A stretch of DNA of 64,000 nt, taken from positions 1,178,001-1,242,000 of the forward strand of contig NZ_VFPG01000002.1 in NCBI RefSeq assembly GCF_006716565.1. Direction: 5' to 3'. Below the pieces are notes generated by a model. That model ran no database searches. It was not told where the DNA came from and saw only the letters and a list, made by a program, of their open reading frames with translations. Both the position numbers and the translations under genes were made by a program. The DNA comes from Nocardia bhagyanarayanae (GTDB lineage: Bacteria; Actinomycetota; Actinomycetes; Mycobacteriales; Mycobacteriaceae). Positions 36,067-44,951 of the stretch are shown piece after piece (the first letter of the stretch is position 1; each line of letters begins with the position of its first letter).

Positions 36067-37136
36067 CCGACCTTCGCTCGACACCGGAACTCGACGCCGC
36101 AGAGACGTTTTCCTTCCGTACCGCCGACGGCGTCGACCTGAGATTGCGCCGAGTGGGACCGGTCGACGCGCCCGCGGTGCTGCTGGTGCACGGGCACGGG
36201 GTGTCGTCGGAGATGTTCGCGCTGCCCGAGATTCGCAATATCACCGATGTACTGGCCGACGCGGGTTACCAGTCGTGGCTGCTCGACTGGCGTGGCAGCT
36301 GCCGCCTGCCCTACAACGAATCCGGTTCGCCCTACACCTTCGACGATGTCGCGCTCTACGACATACCGGAGGCGGTCGCGCGGATCAGGGACCGGATCGG
36401 AGAGCGTCCGCTGTTCGTGGTCGCGCACTGCATCGGCGCGCTGGCCCTCTCGCTGAGCATGACGGCCGGACTGCTGCCGGGTCTGGCGGGCGTCGTCGCG
36501 CAGGGCGTCTTCCTGACACCGAAGGTCAGCACGTCGGCTCGGGTGCGCGTGTTGCTCGGCAGTGAATTGCTCGGTTCGCGCGTCAGCCACATCGAATCCG
36601 ACTTCCGCAAGGTCGGGCTCTGGTCCCGGCGCACCCTGCTGTACGCCGCGCTGTCGCGCAAAGGCGACTGCCCCGACCCCACCTGCCGAATGGTGCACCA
36701 CGGCTGGGGTATGGGCGCCAAGCTGTTCGAGCACGACCACCTGGACCCGCGCACACACAACCGGCTGGCCGAATTGTTCGGCGCGATACCGCTTTCGGTG
36801 CTGCCGCATCTGCGCCAGATGGAATTGGCGCACGCCGTGGTCCGATGGAACGTCGACGACGACCGCTACGCCGCGCTGCCGGAGAACGCTCTCGATCACG
36901 CCGACCGCATCGACTGTCCGGTGTTGCTGCTGTCCGGCAGCCGCAACGAGGCGTGGCTCGATTCCAACAAGCTGTGCTGCGAGGTGCTTTCGGCGCGCAA
37001 CCCGGGACTCGACGTCCGCTACACCGAGATTCCCTCCTACGGGCACCTGGACACGTTCATCGGCCGCGGCGCCGCGCTGGACGTGTTCGGGCACATCGTC
37101 GACTTCCTCGACGAGACCTCAGCTCGGTCGGCGTAG
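36063..37136 (+). CDS. Alpha/beta hydrolase with Cys nucleophile
   Basis: A 357-residue alpha/beta-hydrolase. The oxyanion region is VLLVHGHGVSSEMF; the nucleophile elbow reads VVAHCIGALAL with Cys123 where Ser is usual; and PSYGHLDTF near the end carries the likely catalytic His. This resembles hydrolase domains encoded beside or fused to cholesterol-oxidase-like proteins. Its start overlaps the reductase stop (ATGA), so it is translationally coupled to the assembly line. It may be an editing or release acyltransferase. Ends in an 18-base overlap with the convergent gene. Confidence 0.87.
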   Translation: MTDLRSTPELDAAETFSFRTADGVDLRLRRVGPVDAPAVLLVHGHGVSSEMFALPEIRNITDVLADAGYQSWLLDWRGSCRLPYNESGSPYTFDDVALYDIPEAVARIRDRIGERPLFVVAHCIGALALSLSMTAGLLPGLAGVVAQGVFLTPKVSTSARVRVLLGSELLGSRVSHIESDFRKVGLWSRRTLLYAALSRKGDCPDPTCRMVHHGWGMGAKLFEHDHLDPRTHNRLAELFGAIPLSVLPHLRQMELAHAVVRWNVDDDRYAALPENALDHADRIDCPVLLLSGSRNEAWLDSNKLCCEVLSARNPGLDVRYTEIPSYGHLDTFIGRGAALDVFGHIVDFLDETSARSA

Positions 37137-38114
37137 CGGCAAGCCCGCGGACTGGTAGATGGCATCGATGACGGTCATGGTCTGCACGGCGTCGTCCGGC
37201 GAGGTCGGCACCGGCTCGCCGCGCAGCACGGCGGACGCGAAGGCGTCGAGTTGGTAGTCGTAGGAGGGCCGATTGCCGAAGCGCCGCACCCGTCTGCCGC
37301 TCTCCGAGCGGACCGTGAGCAGATGTCCCAGGTGCGGGAGCACGGGATTGATCAGTCGCATCCGGCCGTGTTCACCGATGACGGTTGCGCCGACGCGCAG
37401 CACGTCGGCCGACCACATCGAGCACCGGATGTGGCCGGTGTGTCCCGACGGGAAGCGCAGTTGGGCAGTCATCGCCCGGTCGATGTCGACACCGCGCAAC
37501 TTCGCCTGCGCCGCTTCCACTTCCGGGTTCTCGCCGCCGAGCACGCGAGCCATGTGCACGGCGTAGCAGCCCGCGTCCATCAGGGCGCCGCCCGCGAGGT
37601 CGTAGTCGTAGCGGATGTCGGAGAACTTCGGCAGGGGGAAGCACAGCGCGGCTTCCACACGCAGCAGCGTTCCCAATTCGCCGGAGGCGATGATCTTCTC
37701 GGCGGCCGAGACGAGCGGGTGATAGCGATAGTGGAACGCTTCCATGACCACGCGATCGGAAGCGTCCGCCAGATCGGCGATCTCGCGCGCTTCGTCAGCG
37801 TTGGCGGTGAACGGCTTCTCGCACAGCACATGCTTGCCGGCTTGGACGGCGGCGCGGGTCCAACGGCCGTGCAAGCCGTTGGGCAGCGGGATGTAGACCG
37901 CGTCCAGATCGGGGGCGTCGATCAGCGCCTGGTAGCTGTCGTAGCTGCGCGGGATGCCGTGCTTGCGGGCGAACAGCTCCGCTCGCGACCGATCCCGTGC
38001 GGCCACCGCCGTGATGACGACCTCCGGGTTGCGCCCGGCCGGTTGGACGATGGCCGCCGGCGCGATGCGGGCAGCCCCGAGAATCCCGATCCGGAGCCGC
38101 GTGTCTTCGGTCAC
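37119..38114 (-). CDS. Gfo/Idh/MocA-family oxidoreductase
   Basis: A 331-residue NAD(P)-dependent sugar oxidoreductase. The Rossmann start is RIGILGAARIAPAAI, the signature EKPF (CEKPFTANADEA) carries the catalytic Lys, and the C-terminal alpha/beta domain follows. Members oxidise or dehydrate sugars, inositols or nucleotide sugars. Lying between the assembly line and two glycosyltransferases, it could tailor the sugar donor. GTG start at 38114. It is the only minus-strand gene in the core and its 3' end overlaps the hydrolase gene. Confidence 0.92.
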   Translation of the reverse strand: MTEDTRLRIGILGAARIAPAAIVQPAGRNPEVVITAVAARDRSRAELFARKHGIPRSYDSYQALIDAPDLDAVYIPLPNGLHGRWTRAAVQAGKHVLCEKPFTANADEAREIADLADASDRVVMEAFHYRYHPLVSAAEKIIASGELGTLLRVEAALCFPLPKFSDIRYDYDLAGGALMDAGCYAVHMARVLGGENPEVEAAQAKLRGVDIDRAMTAQLRFPSGHTGHIRCSMWSADVLRVGATVIGEHGRMRLINPVLPHLGHLLTVRSESGRRVRRFGNRPSYDYQLDAFASAVLRGEPVPTSPDDAVQTMTVIDAIYQSAGLPLRRPS

Positions 38115-38226
38115 CAGCAGACATTAACATCGGCACCGCGCGGCGGCTTGGCCGCTCCGAGGGCCGGACGAACACCCAGCGCGGGCGTATCTCGCCCATG
38201 AAGAACAACGAACGGAAGCCGAGAGT

Positions 38227-39516
38227 ATGCGAATCGCGTTGTTGACGGCCGGAACCCGGGGCGATCACCAGCCGTATCTGGCACTGGCCGACGAATTCGG
38301 TTCGCGCGGACACGACGTCGAGATGACCGCCACCGAGAACTACGCCGACGTGGTGCGTCGCGCGGGTCTGGAACCGCACGTCATCCCGTTCAATTCCGCC
38401 GAACTGCTGGAAACGCCTGCGGCCAAGCGAGCACTCTCCTCGGGGAAGACGCTGCCGTTCGTCCGGATCATGCTCGACACGGTCAAGATCATGGCGGGGG
38501 AGCGCGGCGAGCGGATGCACGAAGCGCTCAGCGGCGCTTGCGAATCGGCCGATGTGATCGTCTCGTGCGCCTCCACGCTGCCCTGGGCGATGGAGCGTGC
38601 CGAGAAGACCGGTCAGACCGTGGTGGGCTGTCTGCCGTACCCGCTGGAGCGCACCGGACAGTTCCCGTCGTCGTTCATGGTCAAGCGGATGATCTCGTCG
38701 CGGCGACTACGGCTGGCCAGCTACTCGGCGTTCGAAATGGCGTACGGCCTGGCGTATCACCGGGTGGATCGGCGGGTGCGCGAGATGATGGAGTTGCCCG
38801 GCAAGCCGCGAAATCCGTTCCGGCGCATGCGTGAAGACGGTATTCCGCTGGTGCACATGGTGAGTCCGGTGCTGCTGCCGAAACCGGCCGACTGGTCCGA
38901 TCGTTCGACCGTCGTCGGCGCGCCGATCATGCCCGCGCGGCAGCGTGCGGCATGGGGCGAGGCGATGGTCGATCCGGCGCTGACCGAATGGCTCGACGAG
39001 GGCGAGCCGCCGATCTACTTCTGCATGACCGGTATGCCGATCCTCGATCCCGCCGGTTGCTGTGATCTCATCGCCGCCGTGTGCCGCAGGCTGGGCGCCC
39101 GCGCCCTGGTGACCGTGCGCGGCGACGGGTTCCCCCGTGGTGCCGGGTACGACCGAAAGCTGTTCGTCCTGGACTCCTTCGATTACGACCGTGTTCTGCC
39201 GCGGTGCCGCGCGGTCGTCCATCACGGCGGCAGCGGCAACACCCACGACGTGCTGCGCGCCGGTCTGCCCGCGGTGATCATCGGCGTGCACAGCGACCAG
39301 TTCTTCTACGGCTGGCGGATATCCGAGCTCGGCATCGGGGCCGACTTCCCGTACCCGTCGCTGACCGAGGACCGGCTGCACGACGCACTGGTTCGCACGC
39401 TGACGCCCGAGGCGAGCAGGCGGGCGAAGGAACTGGGCCGTGCCGTCTCCGCCGAGAACGGGGTCCGCGCCACGGCCGACGCGGTCGAGCGTCTCGCCGT
39501 CGCGGCGTCGGCCTGA
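38227..39516 (+). CDS. Glycosyltransferase, GT1/UGT-like
   Basis: A 429-residue GT-B enzyme like macrolide and sterol glucosyltransferases. The N-terminal acceptor domain starts MRIALLTAGTRGDHQPYLAL. The C-terminal donor site carries VVHHGGSGNTHDVLRAGLPAVI and HSDQFFYGWRISELGIG, the usual nucleotide-sugar motif. It would move a sugar from a nucleotide donor to a lipophilic acceptor, presumably the assembly-line product. Followed after 3 bases by a second glycosyltransferase. Confidence 0.93.
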   Translation: MRIALLTAGTRGDHQPYLALADEFGSRGHDVEMTATENYADVVRRAGLEPHVIPFNSAELLETPAAKRALSSGKTLPFVRIMLDTVKIMAGERGERMHEALSGACESADVIVSCASTLPWAMERAEKTGQTVVGCLPYPLERTGQFPSSFMVKRMISSRRLRLASYSAFEMAYGLAYHRVDRRVREMMELPGKPRNPFRRMREDGIPLVHMVSPVLLPKPADWSDRSTVVGAPIMPARQRAAWGEAMVDPALTEWLDEGEPPIYFCMTGMPILDPAGCCDLIAAVCRRLGARALVTVRGDGFPRGAGYDRKLFVLDSFDYDRVLPRCRAVVHHGGSGNTHDVLRAGLPAVIIGVHSDQFFYGWRISELGIGADFPYPSLTEDRLHDALVRTLTPEASRRAKELGRAVSAENGVRATADAVERLAVAASA

Positions 39517-39519
39517 GAC

Positions 39520-40752
39520 GTGGTCGGTTCCGTGCACGTCGCGATCTTCACCGACTTCCACCCGCACACGCTCGGCGGCGTCCAGACCGCGATGCGGTCG
39601 CTGTGTGACGGTCTGCGGCGGCTCGGTCACCGCGTGACCGTATTCTGCGCGCCGGCACCGGGATACACGACATCCGAGGCCGACACCGTGATTCTCCGCG
39701 CGCTGCCGATCTCGATGTCGAACGGATTGCCCGTCGTGCTGCCGACCCGGGCCAACGAGCGCCTGATCGATGCCGCGTTCGCCGAACGCGGCCCGATCGA
39801 TATCGTGCACACGCTGACCACCTACGGCTGCGGGATCTCCGGCGCGCGCGCCGCGCGCAGGCACGGCATCCCGGTCGTCCAAACCATGCAGAGCCGTGAC
39901 GACACGGTCATCGAAAAGTACTCGCCCGCACCGTATCTGTCCGCATTGACGATGCGGTTGGCGCACGGTTGGTTCGTGCCATTACGTGGACGACAGGCGC
40001 ACGACGGCGACGGCCGAATCGCGCGGCTGGCCTGGCGTCCGCTGGTCGCGCAGGCGCAGGCGGCCGACCGGGTGACCGTCCCGACCCACCACTTCGCCCG
40101 CCGCCTTGCCCGGCACGGCGTCGATCGGCCGATTCACGTGGTTTCCAACGGAATCGATGACGAACTGCTCGACCGCGTCCGCGCGGAGAGTGCGGTGACG
40201 GATCCGGGCGCACCGCTACGAGCACTGTGGTGCGGCCGCCTGTCGGTGGAGAAACGTCCGCTCGAGGCGATCGAGGTGGCGCGCCTCGTCGAAGACTGCA
40301 CCTTGGACATCTACGGCAGCGGCGCGCTGGCCGACCGGGCCCGCTCGGCAGTCGCCGAGGCGAACCTCGGCGATCGCGTGCACCTGCACGGCGAAGTCGA
40401 CCAAGCCGACTGCCTACGCGCCATGCGCACCCACGACGTGCTGCTGCTCACCTCCGACTGCGATACCCAGGGCATGGTGCTGCTGGAAGCGATGGCGATG
40501 GGCCTCCCGGTCCTCTACTGCGACCCCGAACTCTCCGAAACCGTTCCGCACGAGGGCGGCATCCGCACCGCCGACCCGTCGGTGGAATCGTTTGCCGCAG
40601 TGCTGAACTCCCTCACCCAGGACCGCACCCGGCTGCACGACATGCGCCGCGCGCTCGCCGCGCACACCGACGAACCACGCCAATCGCGACACACCACCGG
40701 AATTCTCGCGGTCTACACCGAAGCCCTCGCCGCCCCGGTCTCGCCCCAATAG
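39520..40752 (+). CDS. Glycosyltransferase, GT4-like
   Basis: A 410-residue GT-B retaining glycosyltransferase similar to mycobacterial mannosyl- and glucosyltransferases. It has an N-terminal HPHTLGGVQTAMRSL loop, the GRLSVEKRPLEAIEV phosphate-binding segment and the LLLTSDCDTQGMVLLEAMAMGLPVL region, whose E-x7-E-like motif is in the TQGMVLLEAM part. It would add a second sugar, giving at least a disaccharide head group with the upstream enzyme. GTG start three bases after the previous stop; no separate promoter is visible. Confidence 0.92.
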   Translation: MVGSVHVAIFTDFHPHTLGGVQTAMRSLCDGLRRLGHRVTVFCAPAPGYTTSEADTVILRALPISMSNGLPVVLPTRANERLIDAAFAERGPIDIVHTLTTYGCGISGARAARRHGIPVVQTMQSRDDTVIEKYSPAPYLSALTMRLAHGWFVPLRGRQAHDGDGRIARLAWRPLVAQAQAADRVTVPTHHFARRLARHGVDRPIHVVSNGIDDELLDRVRAESAVTDPGAPLRALWCGRLSVEKRPLEAIEVARLVEDCTLDIYGSGALADRARSAVAEANLGDRVHLHGEVDQADCLRAMRTHDVLLLTSDCDTQGMVLLEAMAMGLPVLYCDPELSETVPHEGGIRTADPSVESFAAVLNSLTQDRTRLHDMRRALAAHTDEPRQSRHTTGILAVYTEALAAPVSPQ

Positions 40753-40760
40753 CACTGCCG

Positions 40761-40794
40761 CCCAGCGTCTACGGAGCATGTAGTAGACACTGGG
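40761..40794. promoter_or_regulatory. 12-bp inverted repeat just before a GTG start
   Basis: CCCAGCGTCTAC (40761-40772) and GTAGACACTGGG (40783-40794) are inverted repeats matching in 11 of 12 positions with a 10-base spacer, ending one base before the GTG at 40796. There is no room for a normal leader, so the transcript may be leaderless with this palindrome over the promoter, or the palindrome may be a hairpin at the end of the glycosyltransferase operon. Confidence 0.6.
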
Positions 40795-40795
40795 T

Positions 40796-41227
40796 GTGAC
40801 TACGAGATTCCTTTCCAAGCGTGCGGTGCTGCCGCTCGTCCTCACCGCGGTGGTGTGTGTAGTGCTGGGGGCGTGGCACTGGTCTCGGACGGAATCGGCG
40901 CTCGGCGTCGATCAGAACATCGGCTACGTGCTGCTGTGGCCGCTGTTCGCGGGTTTCCTGATCTTCGCGGCGGTCCGGGCCCGGCGGCTGGAGCGAGAAT
41001 CGATGGTCGCGCGCCACGAGAACCTCTCGGCTGCGACTGTCCTGCCGCCGCTGCCGTGGTCGCGTCCGCCGAGCGCCGACGACATCGAGCTGGCCGCGTA
41101 CAACCGATACCTGGCGGACCTGAACGCCCGGGAAATGCGGCACAAGCTGCGTGCCGCAGGACTCGACATCGGCGGCGATGCCGACCGCGCACCATCGCCC
41201 CGTCGAGGAATCGACGAAAACGACTGA
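40796..41227 (+). CDS. Hypothetical two-helix membrane protein
   Basis: A 143-residue protein with two N-terminal transmembrane helices (LPLVLTAVVCVVLGAWHW and IGYVLLWPLFAGFLIFAAV). A basic, polar cytoplasmic tail follows (EMRHKLRAAGLDIGGD). I recognise the general type from mycobacterial and nocardial genomes but not a function. The GTG at 40796 is immediately preceded by an inverted repeat, with no ribosome binding site, which fits leaderless translation. It converges on a TetR gene. Confidence 0.78.
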   Translation: MTTRFLSKRAVLPLVLTAVVCVVLGAWHWSRTESALGVDQNIGYVLLWPLFAGFLIFAAVRARRLERESMVARHENLSAATVLPPLPWSRPPSADDIELAAYNRYLADLNAREMRHKLRAAGLDIGGDADRAPSPRRGIDEND

Positions 41228-41259
41228 TCCTCAGCTCGATTCGGTCCACATGCGTTCGG

Positions 41260-41889
41260 CTATCGGCGGACGTAGGTGGGTTGCGCCTCGATCCAGGCGG
41301 CCAGCATTCGGGCGGTCATGTCGATCGCTTCCTGGCGTTGCTCGCTGTCGAGTTCGATGGTCGAGGCGCGCAGCACCGCCGCGAATCCGGTGTTGATCAC
41401 CACGAAGGTCATGACGTCGTATTCGTGATCGTTGCCAGGACCCAGTAGCTGGATGATCAGAACCTTGACCAGCAGGCGCAGCCGCGGTTCGAACTCGGGA
41501 ATTCCGCTGCTGTAGAACTGGACACCGGCCACCAGCGCGCGCACCAGGTCGGCCTGCGCGACCAGCTCGTCGGTGATCACCCCCAACACGCCGCTCACCA
41601 ACTGCTCCGCCGAGGTCTGGGTGGCATCGAAAACCCGCTGGGTGAAGCGGCGTTCGACGCTGACCAGCAGCCGCTCCAGCAGCTCCTCGACGATTTCGGT
41701 CCGGTCGGAGAAATACCGATACAGGGTGCCGATGCTCAGTCCCGCCTCGGCAGCGATCCGATTGGTCGAGGTCTCGGCGATTCCCCGGTCCCCGAACAAC
41801 CGCGCCGCGGTGTCGAGAATGTGCTCCCTGGTCGCTTTCGCGCGCTCCTGTGTCGGACGGCGCCGCTGGCCGACAACTCTCGACGGCAT
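41260..41889 (-). CDS. TetR-family regulator
   Basis: A 209-residue TetR regulator with an N-terminal helix-turn-helix (STNRIAAEAGLSIGTLYRYFSDRTEIVEELL) and a helical ligand domain. The ATG at 41889 is chosen because AGGAG lies 6 bases upstream; a GTG three bases further out is the alternative. A TGAGC-TTT-GCTCA palindrome sits 31 bases before the start, suggesting autoregulation. There is no obvious target beside it. Confidence 0.92.
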   Translation of the reverse strand: MPSRVVGQRRRPTQERAKATREHILDTAARLFGDRGIAETSTNRIAAEAGLSIGTLYRYFSDRTEIVEELLERLLVSVERRFTQRVFDATQTSAEQLVSGVLGVITDELVAQADLVRALVAGVQFYSSGIPEFEPRLRLLVKVLIIQLLGPGNDHEYDVMTFVVINTGFAAVLRASTIELDSEQRQEAIDMTARMLAAWIEAQPTYVRR

Positions 41890-42232
41890 CACGCACTCCT
41901 GCCTTGCGGATCTCGAAAATGAGCTTTGCTCACCTTAACCCGGTCAACGTCCACCGGACCGGTCCTTCGACGAAGCCGCGACGACTGCGAAGGGCTGGGT
42001 CGACCGCTTGGGGCGATGCGTTCGGTGCACCGGAAGCGTGCTGTCCAAGAAATGAGCACCCGAGCATGTTCGGCGGCGGGAAGGCTCCGTCAGCCGATGT
42101 GGCGGACAGTCGTTTCCGCAGGCAGACGCGCTGAAGCGGCTCGTGTTCCACCGAGTGTGAAGCGAAGTAGAAGGTGAGCGGAAACTCGGCTTACTGTGCA
42201 GTGGCGGCTCTTCTATGACAGGGAGGTCACCA
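41890..42232. other. 343-bp gap between divergent regulators
   Basis: Upstream region shared by the TetR gene and the PucR-like gene. Apart from the palindrome at 41920-41932 and the GGGAGG ribosome binding site at 42221-42226 I see no feature in it; short open frames lack binding sites. Confidence 0.6.
41920..41932. promoter_or_regulatory. TetR-type palindrome TGAGC-N3-GCTCA
   Basis: TGAGCTTTGCTCA lies in the leader of the TetR gene, 31 bases upstream of its ATG. Five-base arms around a TTT centre are a common operator size for such regulators, so it is a candidate autoregulatory site. Confidence 0.5.
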
Positions 42233-43486
42233 GTGACAATCGAAACCATTGCCCGGCCCGAAGTGGTTTCCGGTGAGCGGCCGTCGGCGAACGATGTGGC
42301 CAGGATGGCCCGAGACCTGATCGCCTACCTGGTTGAATCGGTCATGCCGTGCAAAACGCTGCCGGGCGCGGTCGCGGGCAGCGAGCTCACGGGCGTGGTG
42401 CGGACTTGCTTGGAATGGGTGATCGACCGGCTGAACGGACAGGCTCCGCCCGAAGGCGTCGAGCGTATCCAGGTGGCCGCGGCGGGTTGGGCGCGCGAGG
42501 GGATCCCGATCGACACCGTCCTGCATGTCGTCCACGAGGGCTTCAAAGCCGGTATCGACATGCTGCTTTCGAGGTCCGTCCCGCGGACGAACAGCGACGC
42601 CGTCGCGGCGGCCTTCACCGCTCTGGAGTTGTTGCGGCTGGTGACGGCTGGTGTCGGGAAAGCCTATGTGCGCGAACACAAGTCCTTGGCGGCGCAACAC
42701 CACAGTGCGATCCACACACTGACCTCCGCGCTGCTCGGCGGTCATGCCACCTCCGCGATGGCGCGCGAATGCGGGATACGGATCGCGGACGAGTACTTCG
42801 TGCTCGCGGTATCGGTGCCCGCCCATCCCGACGAGAGCCGTCCCACCGTCGATGGACGGGTCGTCGCGCGACGCAAACTCCGTCGGCTGCAAGCCGCGCT
42901 CGCGCACCTCTTCGGTGACCAGGCACTGGCGCTGCTGTCGGTGGACGGCGGCACCGTTCTCCTCGCCGGCACGCTGTGCGGCGACGACGAGCTCGCCGGC
43001 GTCGTGAAGACCTTGTCCGAAGCCGCGCGGGTGCCGATCACCGCGGCCGTTGTCGTCGCCGGTCCCGACGAGGTCTCCGCAGCGGCCAATCAAGCACACG
43101 AATTGCTCGACACCGCAGAACATCTCGGCCTCGAGCCCGGGCTCTACCGCTTCACCGATCTCGCCCTGCAACACCAGCTGAATCGCCCCGGCCTCGGCCG
43201 CGATATCCTCGCCGAAAAGCTCGCCGCCTTGGACGAACACCCGGATCTGCTCGAGACCTTGGAAGTGTTCATCGCCAACGATCTCAGCCGCCAGAAGGCG
43301 GCTCGACGACTGCGAGTGCATGCCAACACCGTCGACTATCGGCTACGTCGTATCGGGCAGTTGACAGGCTTCGATCCGGGCGATGCGCGCGGGTTGTGGC
43401 AGTTGCGTTCGGCATTGGTCGCCCGCGCCGATGGGGTTCGGCCGCCGCGCAGCGCGGCCGCGGTCGGCATCCGCAAACCGGCCTGA
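42233..43486 (+). CDS. PucR/CdaR-like transcriptional regulator
   Basis: A 417-residue regulator. The N-terminal two-thirds is a helical sensor-like region (RsbRD/GGDEF-like in this family). The C-terminus carries a PucR-type helix-turn-helix (LETLEVFIANDLSRQKAARRL then HANTVDYRLRRIGQLTGFDP). The GTG at 42233 is taken because GGGAGG lies 6 bases upstream; the ATG at 42215 precedes that site. Many paralogues occur in nocardiae and their ligands are mostly unknown. Its 3' end abuts the convergent UbiB-like gene (1 base apart). Confidence 0.9.
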   Translation: MTIETIARPEVVSGERPSANDVARMARDLIAYLVESVMPCKTLPGAVAGSELTGVVRTCLEWVIDRLNGQAPPEGVERIQVAAAGWAREGIPIDTVLHVVHEGFKAGIDMLLSRSVPRTNSDAVAAAFTALELLRLVTAGVGKAYVREHKSLAAQHHSAIHTLTSALLGGHATSAMARECGIRIADEYFVLAVSVPAHPDESRPTVDGRVVARRKLRRLQAALAHLFGDQALALLSVDGGTVLLAGTLCGDDELAGVVKTLSEAARVPITAAVVVAGPDEVSAAANQAHELLDTAEHLGLEPGLYRFTDLALQHQLNRPGLGRDILAEKLAALDEHPDLLETLEVFIANDLSRQKAARRLRVHANTVDYRLRRIGQLTGFDPGDARGLWQLRSALVARADGVRPPRSAAAVGIRKPA

Positions 43487-43487
43487 T

Positions 43488-44873
43488 TCAATCCTGCTCG
43501 CGCGTCCTGTCTCGCCACCGCGCCGTCTCCCGGCCGATGTCCGTGCTCGCGGGTTCGTCGTAGAGCCATTCCCGCGCGATCCGATGCCAATTGTTGGTCG
43601 CGTCGAGCTGACCGATCGCGGCGAAGGTGAACAGGTCCGCGCGCCGCGAGAAGACGTGCTCCGGCGGCAGGGATTGGCGTCGCATCCCGCGAAACTCGGC
43701 GGCGCGGGGATCCATGGCGAGTACCACTGCTCCCGTCGCGAGCTCGGGGGTGATCGTGAGCTCCTCGTCGACCAAGTGCCAGCCCGCGGCAGCCCAGACG
43801 TAGTCGAGGCATTCCCGCGCGGTCACACCGGCGTCCGGGTCGATGATGCCGCGATCCACCCACGCCTGATACAGGTCGTCGGCCCTGTGCTCGCCCGCGG
43901 CGCGGAGGCAGTCGCGCTCGAAGGCGACGTGCGCCGGGTCCATGCTGTGGTAGAGCCCGAAGTCGACGAACGCGACGCGACCGTCGGTGGTGAGCAGAAT
44001 GTTGCCCGGGTGCGGATCGCCGCAGAACTCGTGATCGGAGAACAGGGAATTGATGTAGAAGCGATAGACGAGCTCGCCGATTCGATCTCGCTCGCTGTCC
44101 GGCAGCGCTCGCAATCCCCGAAACGCCATCCCGTCGACGAATTCCGTCACCAGCACGTGATGGCCGCAGTATTCGCCGATGCTGTCGGGAACCGTGATGA
44201 AGGGATGGTCGCGGTAGCGCAGGGCGACTCGGTGCTGGGTGCGCGCTTCGCGCGGGTAGTCGAGCTCACTGGCGATGTTGCGCGCGATCTCGTCGAGCAC
44301 CGCCTCGTCGGCGGCGCTGGGCAGAATCGATTTCCAGAGTCTGCTCAACAGCGCCAGATTTCGCATATCCGCTTCGACCGCGTCGTCCACGCCGGGGTAC
44401 TTCACTTTGACCGCGACCGAACGCCCATCGTGCAACTTCGCGCGATACACCTGCCCGATCGACGCGGCGGCAACCGGAGTCTCGTCGAAATCACCGAAGA
44501 CCCGCGCCAATGGTCCCAGGTCGTTCTCGATCACCTTCCGCATGTCGGCGAACTCGACCGTGGGTGCGTTGTCCCGTAATTCGGCCAGCTTGACGCGGAA
44601 CATTTCCCGGTGCGGTTCTGGAACGAGGTCCACGTCGAGTACGGACAACATCTGCCCGAGTTTCATCGCCGCGCCCTTCATGCCGCCCAGCACCGTGACG
44701 ATCTGCTGCGCGGCTTGCAGCGTGGACCGTTCGGCCAGGATGCGCCGGGCGTCCTCGGTCCTGCCCACCATCGACAGCCGGGTCCCCACGCCGCGCACGG
44801 CTTGCCCGGCCGCCAACCGGCCCAGCCGGCTCCCTCGCCCGAAACGACTTTGCGGTACCCGACCGGCCACCAT
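43488..44873 (-). CDS. ABC1/UbiB-family atypical kinase
   Basis: A 461-residue member of the ABC1/ADCK/UbiB family. It carries the KxGQ motif (AAMKLGQMLS), the Ala-rich loop AAASIGQVYRAKL replacing the glycine loop, VAVKVKYPG lysine, GDPHPGNILL and VDFG. These proteins are ATPases that support quinone or lipid metabolism. There is no transmembrane tail. The ATG at 44873 follows GAGGGAGG closely; a GTG directly after it is possible. Its neighbours give no hint of pathway. Confidence 0.92.
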   Translation of the reverse strand: MVAGRVPQSRFGRGSRLGRLAAGQAVRGVGTRLSMVGRTEDARRILAERSTLQAAQQIVTVLGGMKGAAMKLGQMLSVLDVDLVPEPHREMFRVKLAELRDNAPTVEFADMRKVIENDLGPLARVFGDFDETPVAAASIGQVYRAKLHDGRSVAVKVKYPGVDDAVEADMRNLALLSRLWKSILPSAADEAVLDEIARNIASELDYPREARTQHRVALRYRDHPFITVPDSIGEYCGHHVLVTEFVDGMAFRGLRALPDSERDRIGELVYRFYINSLFSDHEFCGDPHPGNILLTTDGRVAFVDFGLYHSMDPAHVAFERDCLRAAGEHRADDLYQAWVDRGIIDPDAGVTARECLDYVWAAAGWHLVDEELTITPELATGAVVLAMDPRAAEFRGMRRQSLPPEHVFSRRADLFTFAAIGQLDATNNWHRIAREWLYDEPASTDIGRETARWRDRTREQD

Positions 44874-44951
44874 GTACCTCCCTCGGCACGCCACAGTGAG
44901 TGCCGTGGGCCACATTACCGACGCCGGCGCCGCGACGAATGCGTTCGGGCG

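Noticed and set aside
41930..42151. A 73-codon minus-strand ORF in the regulator gap
   Set aside because: No ribosome binding site, no motif, composition like non-coding GC-rich DNA.
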